Numbered from the stretch's first letter, positions 1-5,163 are shown. The stretch: DNA of 7,263 nucleotides from Nanobdellota archaeon (GCA_002688395.1 NZCU01000043.1:1-7263); one strand, 5' to 3'. Notes: generated from the letters alone by a model not told the origin. Numbers and translations are program-made.

Positions 1-1
1 A

Positions 2-238
2 GATACAAATGTGTCAAGACCATCTGTTAGTGGTAGTCCGATCAGATTTGCAACTGATAATAATTTAAATCATAATTTCTCTGGTAGGTTTGATGAGATA
101 GCTATCTATAATAGACCGTTGACTCCAATTGAGGTAACACGATATTACGGTGGTATTGAATTGGAAATTAAACCTCAAAATAGTTTAGTAACAACATGGG
201 GAGAAATGAAGAAATGGAAATTAAAATATCAATATTAA
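2..238 (+). CDS. LamG/concanavalin-like jelly-roll protein, C-terminal fragment
   Basis: The frame is open from the left edge, so the gene begins upstream and only its last 78 codons are seen. The segment FSGRFDEIAIYNRPLTPIEV followed by TRYY matches the end of the LamG-like jelly-roll fold (laminin G/concanavalin A superfamily), whose usual form is a glycine-containing turn, then [I/F]DE(I/V)xIYNRxLTxxEI and a Y. These domains bind carbohydrate or host surface, and in phages they sit in tail fibres, baseplate appendages or capsid decoration proteins. After the domain comes a tail of about 30 residues ending in a Lys/Trp/Tyr-rich stretch. The stop lies inside the next gene (214-459). The fold call is good. 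The virion role is inferred from the phage-like setting, and the missing N-terminus prevents a more exact name. Confidence 0.75.
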   Translation, partial: DTNVSRPSVSGSPIRFATDNNLNHNFSGRFDEIAIYNRPLTPIEVTRYYGGIELEIKPQNSLVTTWGEMKKWKLKYQY

Positions 239-459
239 TTGTATTGATTAAGTATGGTTGGAGAGTTAGAAGAAAGAAATGGTGGTGTAGATATCCCTTT
301 TTACCTGTTCCACCAAAAGAATGGGTGTTATGGAGGATAGAAACAGCATGGGGGATTGACTCAAGAGAGTTTGGTTTATCAAAACTACCTCCATTAAAAA
401 CTATCATTAAGGATTTATTTAGTTTTGGTCATTTTTTAAAGTATGTTGGGAGATATTAA
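214..459 (+). CDS. Trp/Arg-rich small protein of unknown function
   Basis: An 81-residue protein. I chose the ATG at 214 because GGGGAG lies at 198-203 with about 10 bases of spacing, while the ATG at 196 has no SD site. It begins inside the end of the LamG gene. The N-terminus (residues 3-12) is a short hydrophobic run, followed by a dense basic/aromatic patch around residues 13-27 (WRVRRKKWWCRY) and a proline segment PFLPVPPKEW. Six tryptophans fall in the first 46 residues, which is unusual for such a small soluble protein. The C-terminal half is amphipathic. The basic-aromatic patch could sit at a membrane surface or bind nucleic acid, but nothing seen decides between these. I do not recognise a named family. 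The stop TAA overlaps the next start (TAATG at 457-461), suggesting coupled translation. Confidence 0.7.
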   Translation: MEIKISILIVLIKYGWRVRRKKWWCRYPFLPVPPKEWVLWRIETAWGIDSREFGLSKLPPLKTIIKDLFSFGHFLKYVGRY

Positions 460-566
460 TGCAAGATGATAGTTGGAAAGCCAATTTAATTGGTTCTATA
501 ATATTTTTTATCGTTGTTCTATCTACGATGATAAAATGGGATGTGATTGGAGGGTGGTTTAAATGA
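459..566 (+). CDS. Single-span membrane micro-protein (35 aa)
   Basis: A 35-codon ORF starting at the ATG fused to the preceding stop (TAATG). Residues 1-8 are polar (MQDDSWKA), residues 9-24 form one hydrophobic segment (NLIGSIIFFIVVLSTMI), and a short tail follows with Trp, Gly and Lys. It has no good SD of its own, so reinitiation after the upstream stop is the likely route to translation. It overlaps the next ORF by ATGA. In phages, consecutive tiny single-span proteins after a fibre gene can be holins, antiholins or host-membrane effectors. No sequence motif proves any of these. The ORF is short, but tight junctions on both sides and a coherent membrane segment support it as real. Confidence 0.6.
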   Translation: MQDDSWKANLIGSIIFFIVVLSTMIKWDVIGGWFK

Positions 567-649
567 AAAGCAGTAAATGGATATTTAGTTTAGCGTGTGG
601 TATTTTTATTTCAATAATTATGCTTTTTTTGGTAGCTCAATTATGGTAA
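563..649 (+). CDS. Single-span membrane micro-protein (28 aa)
   Basis: A 28-codon ORF with a strong SD site, GGAGGG at 549-554, 8 bases before the ATG. It overlaps the previous gene in the classic ATGA arrangement. The N-terminus is basic (MKSSKW) and residues 7-27 are a continuous hydrophobic helix with one Cys at position 12, ending in QLW. Basic residues before the helix predict an inside N-terminus and a tail ending at the outer face. The protein is almost nothing but a membrane span. The next ORF starts inside its last codons. It could be a lysis or antilysis peptide or a host-envelope modifier, but function cannot be assigned. The SD quality makes translation likely. Confidence 0.6.
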   Translation: MKSSKWIFSLACGIFISIIMLFLVAQLW

Positions 650-825
650 ATTATGGGGAAGATAAATTTGAAGAATTAATTAGTAAAGCAAGTGAGAAGG
701 CAAAAAAGTTAAACTTCAAGAAGTTAGTATTAAAATCTTTAAGGATAGAAGTTGAAGATAAAGAACCCTCAGAAATAGAGAGTCTTTATGTGTTATATGT
801 TATGTCACTTTATAATGATTGTTAA
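643..825 (+). CDS. Small charged helical protein of unknown function
   Basis: A 60-residue protein (MVNYGEDKFEELISKASEKA...). I chose the ATG at 643, which overlaps the stop of the 28-residue membrane protein (ATGGTAA). A GTG at 595 would prepend 16 aromatic residues that are a shadow of the membrane ORF in another frame. Lys/Glu-rich residues 5-25 look helical, followed by a LVLKSLRIEVED strand-like part and a C-terminal amphipathic helix ending in Asp-Cys. The SD is weak (GGTAG a few bases upstream), so coupling to the previous gene is probable. No family recognised. Confidence 0.65.
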   Translation: MVNYGEDKFEELISKASEKAKKLNFKKLVLKSLRIEVEDKEPSEIESLYVLYVMSLYNDC

Positions 826-836
826 AAGGAGATAAT

Positions 837-1067
837 ATGCTACAAATGCTCAAGGCGTTTTCTAAACAAGGAAGATTGTTGGAAATTCTTTTACACGGCA
901 AGAATGAAGTTAAATTAAATGGATATGCCGTTAATTTTCATTGGGATGATTTAGATGACTATGTTACAATTTATAATGTAGAAACGAACCGAAGAAAAAG
1001 GATTTTAATAAATAAGATTAAAAAAATTATAGCAAAAGGAGAATATAATAATGAGTTCAAGACCTAA
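837..1067 (+). CDS. Hypothetical protein, basic C-terminus
   Basis: A 76-residue protein with a strong SD (AAGGAG at 826-831) 5 bases before the ATG, which decides against the TTG at 819. Residues 1-20 are helical (LKAFSKQGRLLEILLHG). Residues 25-52 look like alternating beta strands (VKLNGYAVNFHW, then DDYVTIYNV), and residues 53-70 are strongly basic (NRRKRILINKIKKIIAK). The last 17 bases overlap the glutaredoxin gene, and that gene's SD lies inside this one. The small beta part with a basic tail could bind nucleic acid, but that is only a suggestion. No family recognised. Confidence 0.75.
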   Translation: MLQMLKAFSKQGRLLEILLHGKNEVKLNGYAVNFHWDDLDDYVTIYNVETNRRKRILINKIKKIIAKGEYNNEFKT

Positions 1068-1467
1068 AATAACTGCATACTTAAAAGAACAGTGTGGATG
1101 GAGTAAAGGTGTCCGATCTGTATTGAATAAATATAGTATTATTTATGAAGAAAAGACTTTAAGTTTGGCAGATAATTATCAAGAAATGATACAACTATCT
1201 AATCAAACACAACAACCTACATTACAAGTAAATGATGTTGTGTTGGCAGATGTAAGTGGAGCAGAAGTTGAGAAATTTCTTTTAACCAATAAATATATCA
1301 ATGAAATTTTACCACAGACAGATGGTATTGACATTGGTATTTCTTGTACAGATGAGGAAGAAAGGGCAAAATTCATTCCTGATGAAGAAAGACAAAAAAG
1401 CAGTCAAATTAGTAATCTTGGAAAGGTTATGACTTCTGATTCAATGAAAGGATTTTTAGGTGGATAA
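1051..1467 (+). CDS. Glutaredoxin-like protein with CGWS active site and C-terminal extension
   Basis: A 138-residue protein with AAAGGAG at 1035-1041, 9 bases before the ATG. Residues 6-83 have glutaredoxin/thioredoxin-fold order: strand KITAYL, active site C15-G-W-S18, helix with VRSVLNKY, second strand IIYEEKTL, QQP56TLQV supplying the expected cis-proline, then LADVSGAEVEKFL, the usual end of the GSH-binding region. Ser in place of the second Cys makes it a monothiol type. Such proteins reduce glutathione mixed disulfides or carry Fe-S clusters. Phage glutaredoxins often serve ribonucleotide reductase, but no reductase gene is in view. Residues 84-138 are an acidic extension with a lone Cys99 and a Gly-Gly end, which is not part of the usual 75-90 residue domain. 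From memory, bacterial CGWS proteins with a VxLADVSGEEVE stretch are the closest relatives. The next gene starts immediately after the stop. Confidence 0.82.
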   Translation: MSSRPKITAYLKEQCGWSKGVRSVLNKYSIIYEEKTLSLADNYQEMIQLSNQTQQPTLQVNDVVLADVSGAEVEKFLLTNKYINEILPQTDGIDIGISCTDEEERAKFIPDEERQKSSQISNLGKVMTSDSMKGFLGG

Positions 1468-1641
1468 ATGGCTAGTTTAACTTCAAGGATTGTAAATGCT
1501 ATTTGGGAGAAACTTGACGATCAAATGGATGATATTGTTGAGAAAGTAATCATTCGTATAACAGATGAAGCAGAAGACTATATGGATGATATTGTTGAGA
1601 AAGTAATTGAGAAATTTATAGAAAAAATAACTAATGAATAA
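1468..1641 (+). CDS. 57-residue helical protein with internal duplication
   Basis: An ORF starting at the ATG directly after the glutaredoxin stop, with AGGTGG at 1458-1463 as SD. The product has no Pro or Cys and reads as one or two amphipathic helices rich in Asp, Glu, Ile and Val. The nonapeptide MDDIVEKVI occurs twice, 19 residues apart, and the DNA under it is an exact 26-base repeat (1525-1550 and 1582-1607). The sequence between copies (IRITDEAEDY) differs from the one before the first copy, so only part of the unit is preserved. A recent duplication or selection for a repeated binding helix could explain this. No family recognised. The following gene's SD (AAAGGAG) overlaps its stop codon. 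Confidence 0.65.
   Translation: MASLTSRIVNAIWEKLDDQMDDIVEKVIIRITDEAEDYMDDIVEKVIEKFIEKITNE
1525..1607 (+). repeat. Exact 26-bp direct repeat, period 57 bp
   Basis: The copies at 1525-1550 and 1582-1607 are identical over 26 bases, beginning atggatgatattg. They are in frame, 57 bases (19 codons) apart, and encode MDDIVEKVI both times. Identity at all third positions suggests recent duplication or gene conversion. The flanks are not similar. Confidence 0.9.
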
Positions 1642-1653
1642 AGGAGATGTAAT

Positions 1654-1884
1654 ATGTCAATAGTAAAAATTAAAGAGTTAGCAAGTAATCTTAAAGAGGG
1701 CAACTTGTTGTCAAAGATCAAGTCCAGTGGTATTTTTGGTTATGATAACCCCTATACTTCTATTAAAGAATTATTGGATTTAATAGAATTGTATGAAGAA
1801 CCTAATCCAGCAGTAGATGCACCACCAAAACCAAAGGCACGAAGAACAAGAAGGACTACAAAAAGGGAAGATAGTGTTGAGTGA
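1654..1884 (+). CDS. Small protein with basic Arg/Lys/Pro tail
   Basis: A 76-residue protein with AAAGGAG at 1640-1645 and 8 bases of spacing. Residues 1-48 look globular and mainly helical (IVKIKELASNLKEG, then SIKELLDLIELYEE) with a glycine turn at IFGYDNPY. Residues 49-58 form a proline-rich linker (PNPAVDAPPK). Residues 59-71 are highly basic (KPKARRTRRTTKR), followed by an acidic end. The folded head, proline linker and Arg/Lys tail are typical of small DNA- or RNA-binding proteins, so nucleic-acid binding is a reasonable guess. No family is recognised. The next gene begins at a TTG inside its last codons. Confidence 0.75.
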   Translation: MSIVKIKELASNLKEGNLLSKIKSSGIFGYDNPYTSIKELLDLIELYEEPNPAVDAPPKPKARRTRRTTKREDSVE

Positions 1885-2221
1885 TAATGGTGAGTTTAAA
1901 TCTTTAGAGTCTGTTATATGTGATAATATGAAACAAGTCTTTATTAGAGTGGAAGAAACAGGCATACCAACATCATTAGTTGCAAAGTTGCCTGCTTTAA
2001 ACCCTATTAGCTTTGGTAATCGAGATTTACATTCAAATACAATATTTTATTTAAATGTTGATGAAATAACAGACTTCTATAATCTTGAATACGATAGGAT
2101 TTACAGTGACGATGAAATACCTGAAGAAATTAAAGATAAATTATTAACGAACTTTTTTCTTTTTAGGAAAGTTAAGCGAAACGCTATAGATAAAAAGGAG
2201 AATGAAGGAGAAAGTATTTGA
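1877..2221 (+). CDS. Hypothetical protein, 114 aa, probable TTG start
   Basis: The frame is open from 1817, but the first 20 codons only shadow the basic tail of the previous gene. The TTG at 1877 has GGGAAG at 1865-1870 with 6 bases of spacing and overlaps the previous stop by 8 bases, so I prefer it. GTG at 1874 is the near alternative. The product starts MSDNGEFKSLESV and has a middle part with strand character (VFIRVEETGIPTSLVAKLP, then NTIFYLNVDEITDFY). It ends in acidic and basic helices (DDEIPEEIKDKLL, FRKVKRNAIDKK). Cys15 is the only Cys. No family recognised. It ends with TTGA shared with the phosphoesterase start, so the two genes are probably coupled. Confidence 0.7.
   Translation: MSDNGEFKSLESVICDNMKQVFIRVEETGIPTSLVAKLPALNPISFGNRDLHSNTIFYLNVDEITDFYNLEYDRIYSDDEIPEEIKDKLLTNFFLFRKVKRNAIDKKENEGESI
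2205..2210 (+). promoter_or_regulatory. Shine-Dalgarno site that fixes a TTG start
   Basis: AAGGAG lies 7 bases before the TTG at 2218. No ATG or GTG in that frame is near, and the conserved phosphoesterase N-terminal strand and metal ligands begin within 8 residues of this TTG. Confidence 0.8.
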
Positions 2222-3120
2222 AAGCAATTTTTTTTACAGATGTTCACCTAGTAAGTAAAACTAATGTAAATAGGGTTGATAATTTACCAGAAACACAGAA
2301 ACTTAAATTAAAGGAATTGATAGATGTATGTAGTGAAGATGTAGATATCGCACTATCTAGTGGAGATATGTTTGATAGACATACTCCAGCTATTACAACC
2401 ATGAATACATTCACTAATTTTGCAGAATGTTTAAATATTCCTTTTATATTATGTCCAGGGAATCATGATTTACATGGATATAATTATAAAACTTTAGAAA
2501 CAACAGGGTTAGGCTATACTTGTAAATTGTTGAAAACTTACAAGAAAATAAAATTGTTTAAACAAAATGATGAATATATGGATTACGACAACTTTAGAAT
2601 ACATTTCAAACAAACAATAGATAAAGAACCAATGAAGGAGTTTATAGTTGATAGAACAACTAATGAATTTCATCTTGGTTTAATACATGATATGGTCTAC
2701 AATATAGATTTTTATAATGCTGTAACGACATATGATGACTTCAATACAAACTTAGATGTTGTTTTTAATGGTCATATTCATAATGGACACGAACCTATAT
2801 ATTTAGATGATACTTGGTTTATAAACACAGGGTCTGTAACTAGAATGCATAAACCAAAACCTGTATTTATTCCTAGATATGCAATGTGTAATTTGAAAGG
2901 GGAAAAGAAACATTGGGTAGTTGAAAATAAAGAGTTTAAATGTGCTATAGAAGATACATTTAATGTTATTGAAAAAAGAAATTTTAATGATTTCATCTCT
3001 AATATTGAATCTAAAAATATACAAACAAATGCTTTAGATTATATGTTTAAAAAAGCTAAAATTTCCTTAACTGAAACATCCTTCAATAAACTTAATGAGT
3101 TGTATGATGAGGTGAGATGA
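2218..3120 (+). CDS. Mre11/SbcD-like calcineurin-type metallophosphoesterase
   Basis: A 300-residue protein, the largest here, starting at TTG. The metallophosphoesterase signature is complete and in order: D8-x-H10 (FFTDVHL), G49-D50-x-x-D53-R54 (SSGDMFDRHTP), G81-N82-H83-D84 (CPGNHDLHG), H157-D158, and G185-H-I-H188-N-G-H (FNGHIHNGHEP), then INTGSVTRM, matching the SbcD/Mre11 pattern after the last histidines. These residues bind two metal ions, usually Mn, and such enzymes cut phosphodiester bonds, commonly DNA ends. Residues from about 230 to 300 form a Lys/Asn-rich helical tail (FIEKRNFNDFI-type) that may be a small capping or partner region. T4 gp47 and SbcD are usually somewhat longer and work with an SMC-type ATPase (gp46/SbcC). 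No such ATPase is adjacent here. Nuclease activity is likely but inferred. It could also act on other phosphoesters. Confidence 0.88.
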   Translation: MKAIFFTDVHLVSKTNVNRVDNLPETQKLKLKELIDVCSEDVDIALSSGDMFDRHTPAITTMNTFTNFAECLNIPFILCPGNHDLHGYNYKTLETTGLGYTCKLLKTYKKIKLFKQNDEYMDYDNFRIHFKQTIDKEPMKEFIVDRTTNEFHLGLIHDMVYNIDFYNAVTTYDDFNTNLDVVFNGHIHNGHEPIYLDDTWFINTGSVTRMHKPKPVFIPRYAMCNLKGEKKHWVVENKEFKCAIEDTFNVIEKRNFNDFISNIESKNIQTNALDYMFKKAKISLTETSFNKLNELYDEVR

Positions 3121-3294
3121 ATGTTAATTAGACATTTGGATATGCCAGAGGATCTTTATTATAAGATGATAGAGTATTTAGATACAGATGAACAAAGAGA
3201 AGTGCATGATTTTATTCTAGATGTTCTTGAGTCTTATATAGATATACAAATAGAAATGAAAGCTGAATTAATAGAGAATGAAAATTATGAATAA
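3121..3294 (+). CDS. Acidic helical small protein (57 aa)
   Basis: An ATG directly follows the phosphoesterase stop, with GGTGAG at 3111-3116 as SD. The product is acidic and almost wholly helical in look (EDLYYKMIEYLDTDEQREV, then HDFILDVLESYIDIQIEM), with no Cys and no Gly. Regular hydrophobic spacing suggests a helical hairpin or dimer. Its last 8 bases overlap the next gene. It could partner the phosphoesterase, given immediate adjacency, but there is no motif evidence. No family recognised. Confidence 0.7.
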   Translation: MLIRHLDMPEDLYYKMIEYLDTDEQREVHDFILDVLESYIDIQIEMKAELIENENYE

Positions 3295-3757
3295 GGAGAA
3301 AGTAAAGGAATTTTGTGATGAATTCAACTACCCATTTATAGTATTGTATGGGTTGGAAAAATCATTTATTGGAATAGTTGAATTCTGGAATGGGCATAAA
3401 GTTTCCTGTTATGATAAAGATTTATTGTGGAAATGCCTTTATGATGCTGGTTTACCACCAGATGTAGTAGAAGAAAAACTAAATAATTTTTATGTATTTT
3501 GGAAAGAGATACAGGAGAATGATGAGGTTTTTAAGGGCAAAGAAGAAGACTTTATAAAATTTCATTTACCCTTGTTGATAACTAGAATTAAAGATGGAAC
3601 GAGTCCATTGTTAAAAGATATTGTGTGGGAAGAAGATGAAGAAAAAAATGATTTAAAGGAGATAATAGAAGCAAATGAACGAAACTATAAAGTCGCAGAA
3701 TCTACAAATAGAAACATCATTGAGGATGTACGAAAAGTCCTTGATGGATTTAAGTGA
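3287..3757 (+). CDS. Hypothetical protein, 156 aa
   Basis: Two in-frame starts exist, ATG at 3278 and ATG at 3287. The second leaves about 10 bases after a weak AGAG site, while the first has almost no spacing, so 3287 is preferred (159 residues if 3278). The N-terminal half mixes helix and strand (KVKEFCDEFNYPFIVLYGL, FIGIVEFWNGHKVSCY). The middle contains a PPDVVEEKL helix and an acidic loop (DEVFKGKEEDF). The C-terminal 45 residues are acidic and helical, EEDEEKNDLKEIIEANERN onward, probably coiled. I recognise no domain. An alternative upstream start for the next gene would lie within this gene's last 83 bases. Confidence 0.75.
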   Translation: MNKEKVKEFCDEFNYPFIVLYGLEKSFIGIVEFWNGHKVSCYDKDLLWKCLYDAGLPPDVVEEKLNNFYVFWKEIQENDEVFKGKEEDFIKFHLPLLITRIKDGTSPLLKDIVWEEDEEKNDLKEIIEANERNYKVAESTNRNIIEDVRKVLDGFK

Positions 3758-4073
3758 TGTTGCAAATCTAGAAATAGATATCACTACTCTTGGTGTTGAG
3801 TTTGAAATTTCAAATCTTATTGAATATGAGGGTTCTGATGAATATGTTGGAGTTCAAATCATTAAGTCGTTTTCAAAACCACTTGATAGAATATTAATAT
3901 CTTCCTTAGATATAGAATTATTGAGGGAGAATTTGTCTGAAATGTTTGATGAATATGAATTAGATATAAACATTGAAGCATCTAAAACTATTGGAAAATC
4001 TATTAGACAATATCAATTAACAATAAATATCTTTAAAGATAGGGATCTATGGGAGGAAACTTATTATGCCTAA
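3744..4073 (+). CDS. Hypothetical protein, about 109 aa
   Basis: The frame is open from an ATG at 3675, which has a strong AAAGGAG (3655-3661) but 13 bases of spacing and would overlap the previous gene by 83 bases. ATGs at 3726 and 3744 give overlaps more like the neighbours. I use 3744 (MDLSDVANLEIDITTLG) and treat the start as uncertain. The product looks like an alpha/beta fold: strands LEIDITTLGVEFEI, YVGVQIIKSF, LDINIEAS and YQLTINIF alternate with acidic helices (IELLRENLSEMFDEY). No Cys is present. Four alternating strands with two helices resemble a ferredoxin-like fold, but this is an impression from the sequence. The next gene begins before its stop. Confidence 0.68.
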   Translation: MDLSDVANLEIDITTLGVEFEISNLIEYEGSDEYVGVQIIKSFSKPLDRILISSLDIELLRENLSEMFDEYELDINIEASKTIGKSIRQYQLTINIFKDRDLWEETYYA

Positions 4074-4317
4074 ACTTTCTAACAAAGAAATAAGAGAACG
4101 AATTTCAAAACTACACAGTAAGAAAGAAAATCTTATTGGTCGTAAAGAAGAACTACTAAAGAATTATTTAGATGTTTGTGAAAACACTGATCATAGAGAT
4201 TTGATTGAGTTAGATAAGCAAATATTACAAGAGAAAATAACTACAAATGAAAAACATATGATAGAATTAATAACAAAGATAGAAGATGTAGTTTCGAGAA
4301 TAGAAGGAGGGGAATAA
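4066..4317 (+). CDS. Coiled-coil small protein (83 aa)
   Basis: An SD GGGAGGA at 4051-4057 stands 8 bases before the ATG, which overlaps the previous stop by 8 bases. Apart from a short break near DVCENTDHRD (residues 36-45), the protein is continuous helix with heptad spacing of Leu/Ile. Examples are IRERISKLHSKKENLIGRKE and LIELDKQILQEKI onward. It probably forms a coiled-coil hairpin of two helices. Such proteins in phages can be scaffolds, chaperones or host-factor binders, and nothing here decides. The gene ends in GGAGGGG, which is the SD of the zinc-ribbon gene. Confidence 0.78.
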   Translation: MPKLSNKEIRERISKLHSKKENLIGRKEELLKNYLDVCENTDHRDLIELDKQILQEKITTNEKHMIELITKIEDVVSRIEGGE

Positions 4318-4318
4318 T

Positions 4319-4528
4319 ATGCCTTTGTATGAATACAGATGTGAAGAATGCAGATATCAATTCACAGTACATCAATCAATACATGATAAGGCTTTAAGTT
4401 TTTGTGGTTTACATTGCCCTGTACAATCATTAGGTCAAGTAAAAAAAATAATATCAAGGTGCAACTTCATTTTAAAAGGTGAAGGTTTTCATGCAAATGA
4501 TTATAAAAAAGAAAAAGGAGGTAAGTAA
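4319..4528 (+). CDS. FmdB-like zinc-ribbon protein
   Basis: A 69-residue protein with AAGGAGGGG at 4304-4312, 6 bases before the ATG. The start MPLYEYRCEEC is nearly the consensus N-terminus of the FmdB/CxxC putative regulatory family. C8-x2-C11 forms the first zinc knuckle, and KGEGFHANDY at residues 53-62 matches that family's typical C-terminal FxGxGFYxTDY stretch. The second knuckle is odd: C29-G-L-H-C33 has three residues between cysteines instead of the usual two, and C48 is extra. Zinc binding is probable but its geometry may differ. The family has no firmly proven function; the name comes from regulators of formamidase genes. In a phage it may bind nucleic acid or host transcription proteins. 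It ends with TAATG overlapping the next gene. Confidence 0.83.
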   Translation: MPLYEYRCEECRYQFTVHQSIHDKALSFCGLHCPVQSLGQVKKIISRCNFILKGEGFHANDYKKEKGGK

Positions 4529-4704
4529 TGTCGAATGACGATGTTGTTCCACTATACTGTATAAAACAAAAGTTTGGAAGATATAAAGTGTTTATAGTGC
4601 TTCAACAAAAAGATGGCTATAGGAGTTGTGAAGATAAGTTGATAAGCGTCTTTTCTACTAAAAAAGATGCACAAATGTTTATAAATAAAAAACAAGGAGA
4701 ATAG
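4528..4704 (+). CDS. Hypothetical small protein (58 aa)
   Basis: A strong SD, AAGGAGG at 4515-4521, sits 6 bases before an ATG that overlaps the zinc-ribbon stop (TAATG). The product is a compact alpha/beta type: strands PLYCIKQKFGRYKVFIVLQQ and a hairpin KDGYRSC, then LISVFSTKKDAQMFINKKQ, a strand followed by a helix. The pattern 'VFSTKKDAQMFI' is like small domains where a helix begins after a strand with Thr-Lys-Lys. Cys11 and Cys38 are the only cysteines. No family recognised. The stop TAG shares its G with a GTG start of the next gene. Confidence 0.72.
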   Translation: MSNDDVVPLYCIKQKFGRYKVFIVLQQKDGYRSCEDKLISVFSTKKDAQMFINKKQGE

Positions 4705-4964
4705 TGACATTAATGAGTTTATTAGGTACTAAATTAATTAATTCTGTGGAATTATCTTATATAGGGAGAATGGCAGAAGCAAAAGCAAATCTTGCTGTTT
4801 ATTTGGAATCCCCTGTTGGTGTTGGAGATCATTCATCTATTACTGATGAAATCAAAAATCTATTGTTGGAGATAGCGGAAGCGAAAGATGTTATTCAAAC
4901 TATAGGAGAAATTAAAGCAAATGGAAAAGTTGACAAATATTTTAAATCCACAACAGAAAGCTGA
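4704..4964 (+). CDS. Phage-type conserved small protein (VGVGDH motif)
   Basis: The likely start is GTG at 4704, 4 bases after AAGGAG (4694-4699) and overlapping the previous TAG. ATG at 4713 is the alternative but lies 13 bases from the SD. The 86-residue product has helix MAEAKANLAVYLESP, a turn VGVGDHSSI, and helix DEIKNLLLEIAEAKDVIQTI. I recall similar short phage proteins with a VGIGEH turn between two helices, annotated only as hypothetical. This is memory, not a search. It looks like a helical hairpin, possibly oligomeric. It overlaps the next gene by 44 bases, which holds that gene's SD (AGGAGA at 4904-4909). Confidence 0.72.
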   Translation: MTLMSLLGTKLINSVELSYIGRMAEAKANLAVYLESPVGVGDHSSITDEIKNLLLEIAEAKDVIQTIGEIKANGKVDKYFKSTTES

Positions 4965-5163
4965 TAAACTAAGGGTTGCTTGGAGTGAAGCATCTAATTA
5001 TCCAGATGTAGATTGGAATCCAGCTAATGAATATGTTTCTATGCTTGAAAGAAAAATAATAGAGCAGGATAGAACTATTGAATTACTTCAGGATAAAATA
5101 GAAGCGTTAGAAGCATTAGGGAAAGCACGAAGGCAATGGGCTAATGGAGAGATAGAAAATTGA
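4921..5163 (+). CDS. Coiled-coil protein (80 aa)
   Basis: The ATG at 4921 has AGGAGA at 4904-4909 with 11 bases of spacing. The N-terminal 40 residues are mixed (LNPQQKADKLRVAWSEAS, then YPDVDWNPANEYV). Residues 41-75 are a continuous coiled-coil helix (MLERKIIEQDRTIELLQDKI, then EALEALGKARRQW) with heptad hydrophobics. It probably dimerises. Its last codons contain GGAGAG (5146-5151), an SD for the TTG micro-ORF that overlaps its TGA stop. No family recognised. Confidence 0.76.
   Translation: MEKLTNILNPQQKADKLRVAWSEASNYPDVDWNPANEYVSMLERKIIEQDRTIELLQDKIEALEALGKARRQWANGEIEN

Noticed and set aside
595..642. GTG start at 595 extending the 643-825 protein by 16 residues
   Set aside because: The added residues are an out-of-frame reading of the 28-residue membrane protein, which has its own strong SD. 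The ATG at 643 fits the usual small overlap.
563..649. Lipoprotein (o-spanin-like) reading of the SLAC segment at Cys12
   Set aside because: The residues before Cys do not fit the lipobox well and the chain stays hydrophobic after Cys to the end, so it looks like a plain membrane span.
4680..4687. TATAAATA, identical to the T4 late-promoter core, 16 bases before the GTG at 4704
   Set aside because: It lies inside a coding frame. At this base composition the 8-mer is expected about once or twice per strand by chance. The opposite-strand form also appears several times around 6008-6020 and in 6690-6715, where no leftward genes exist.
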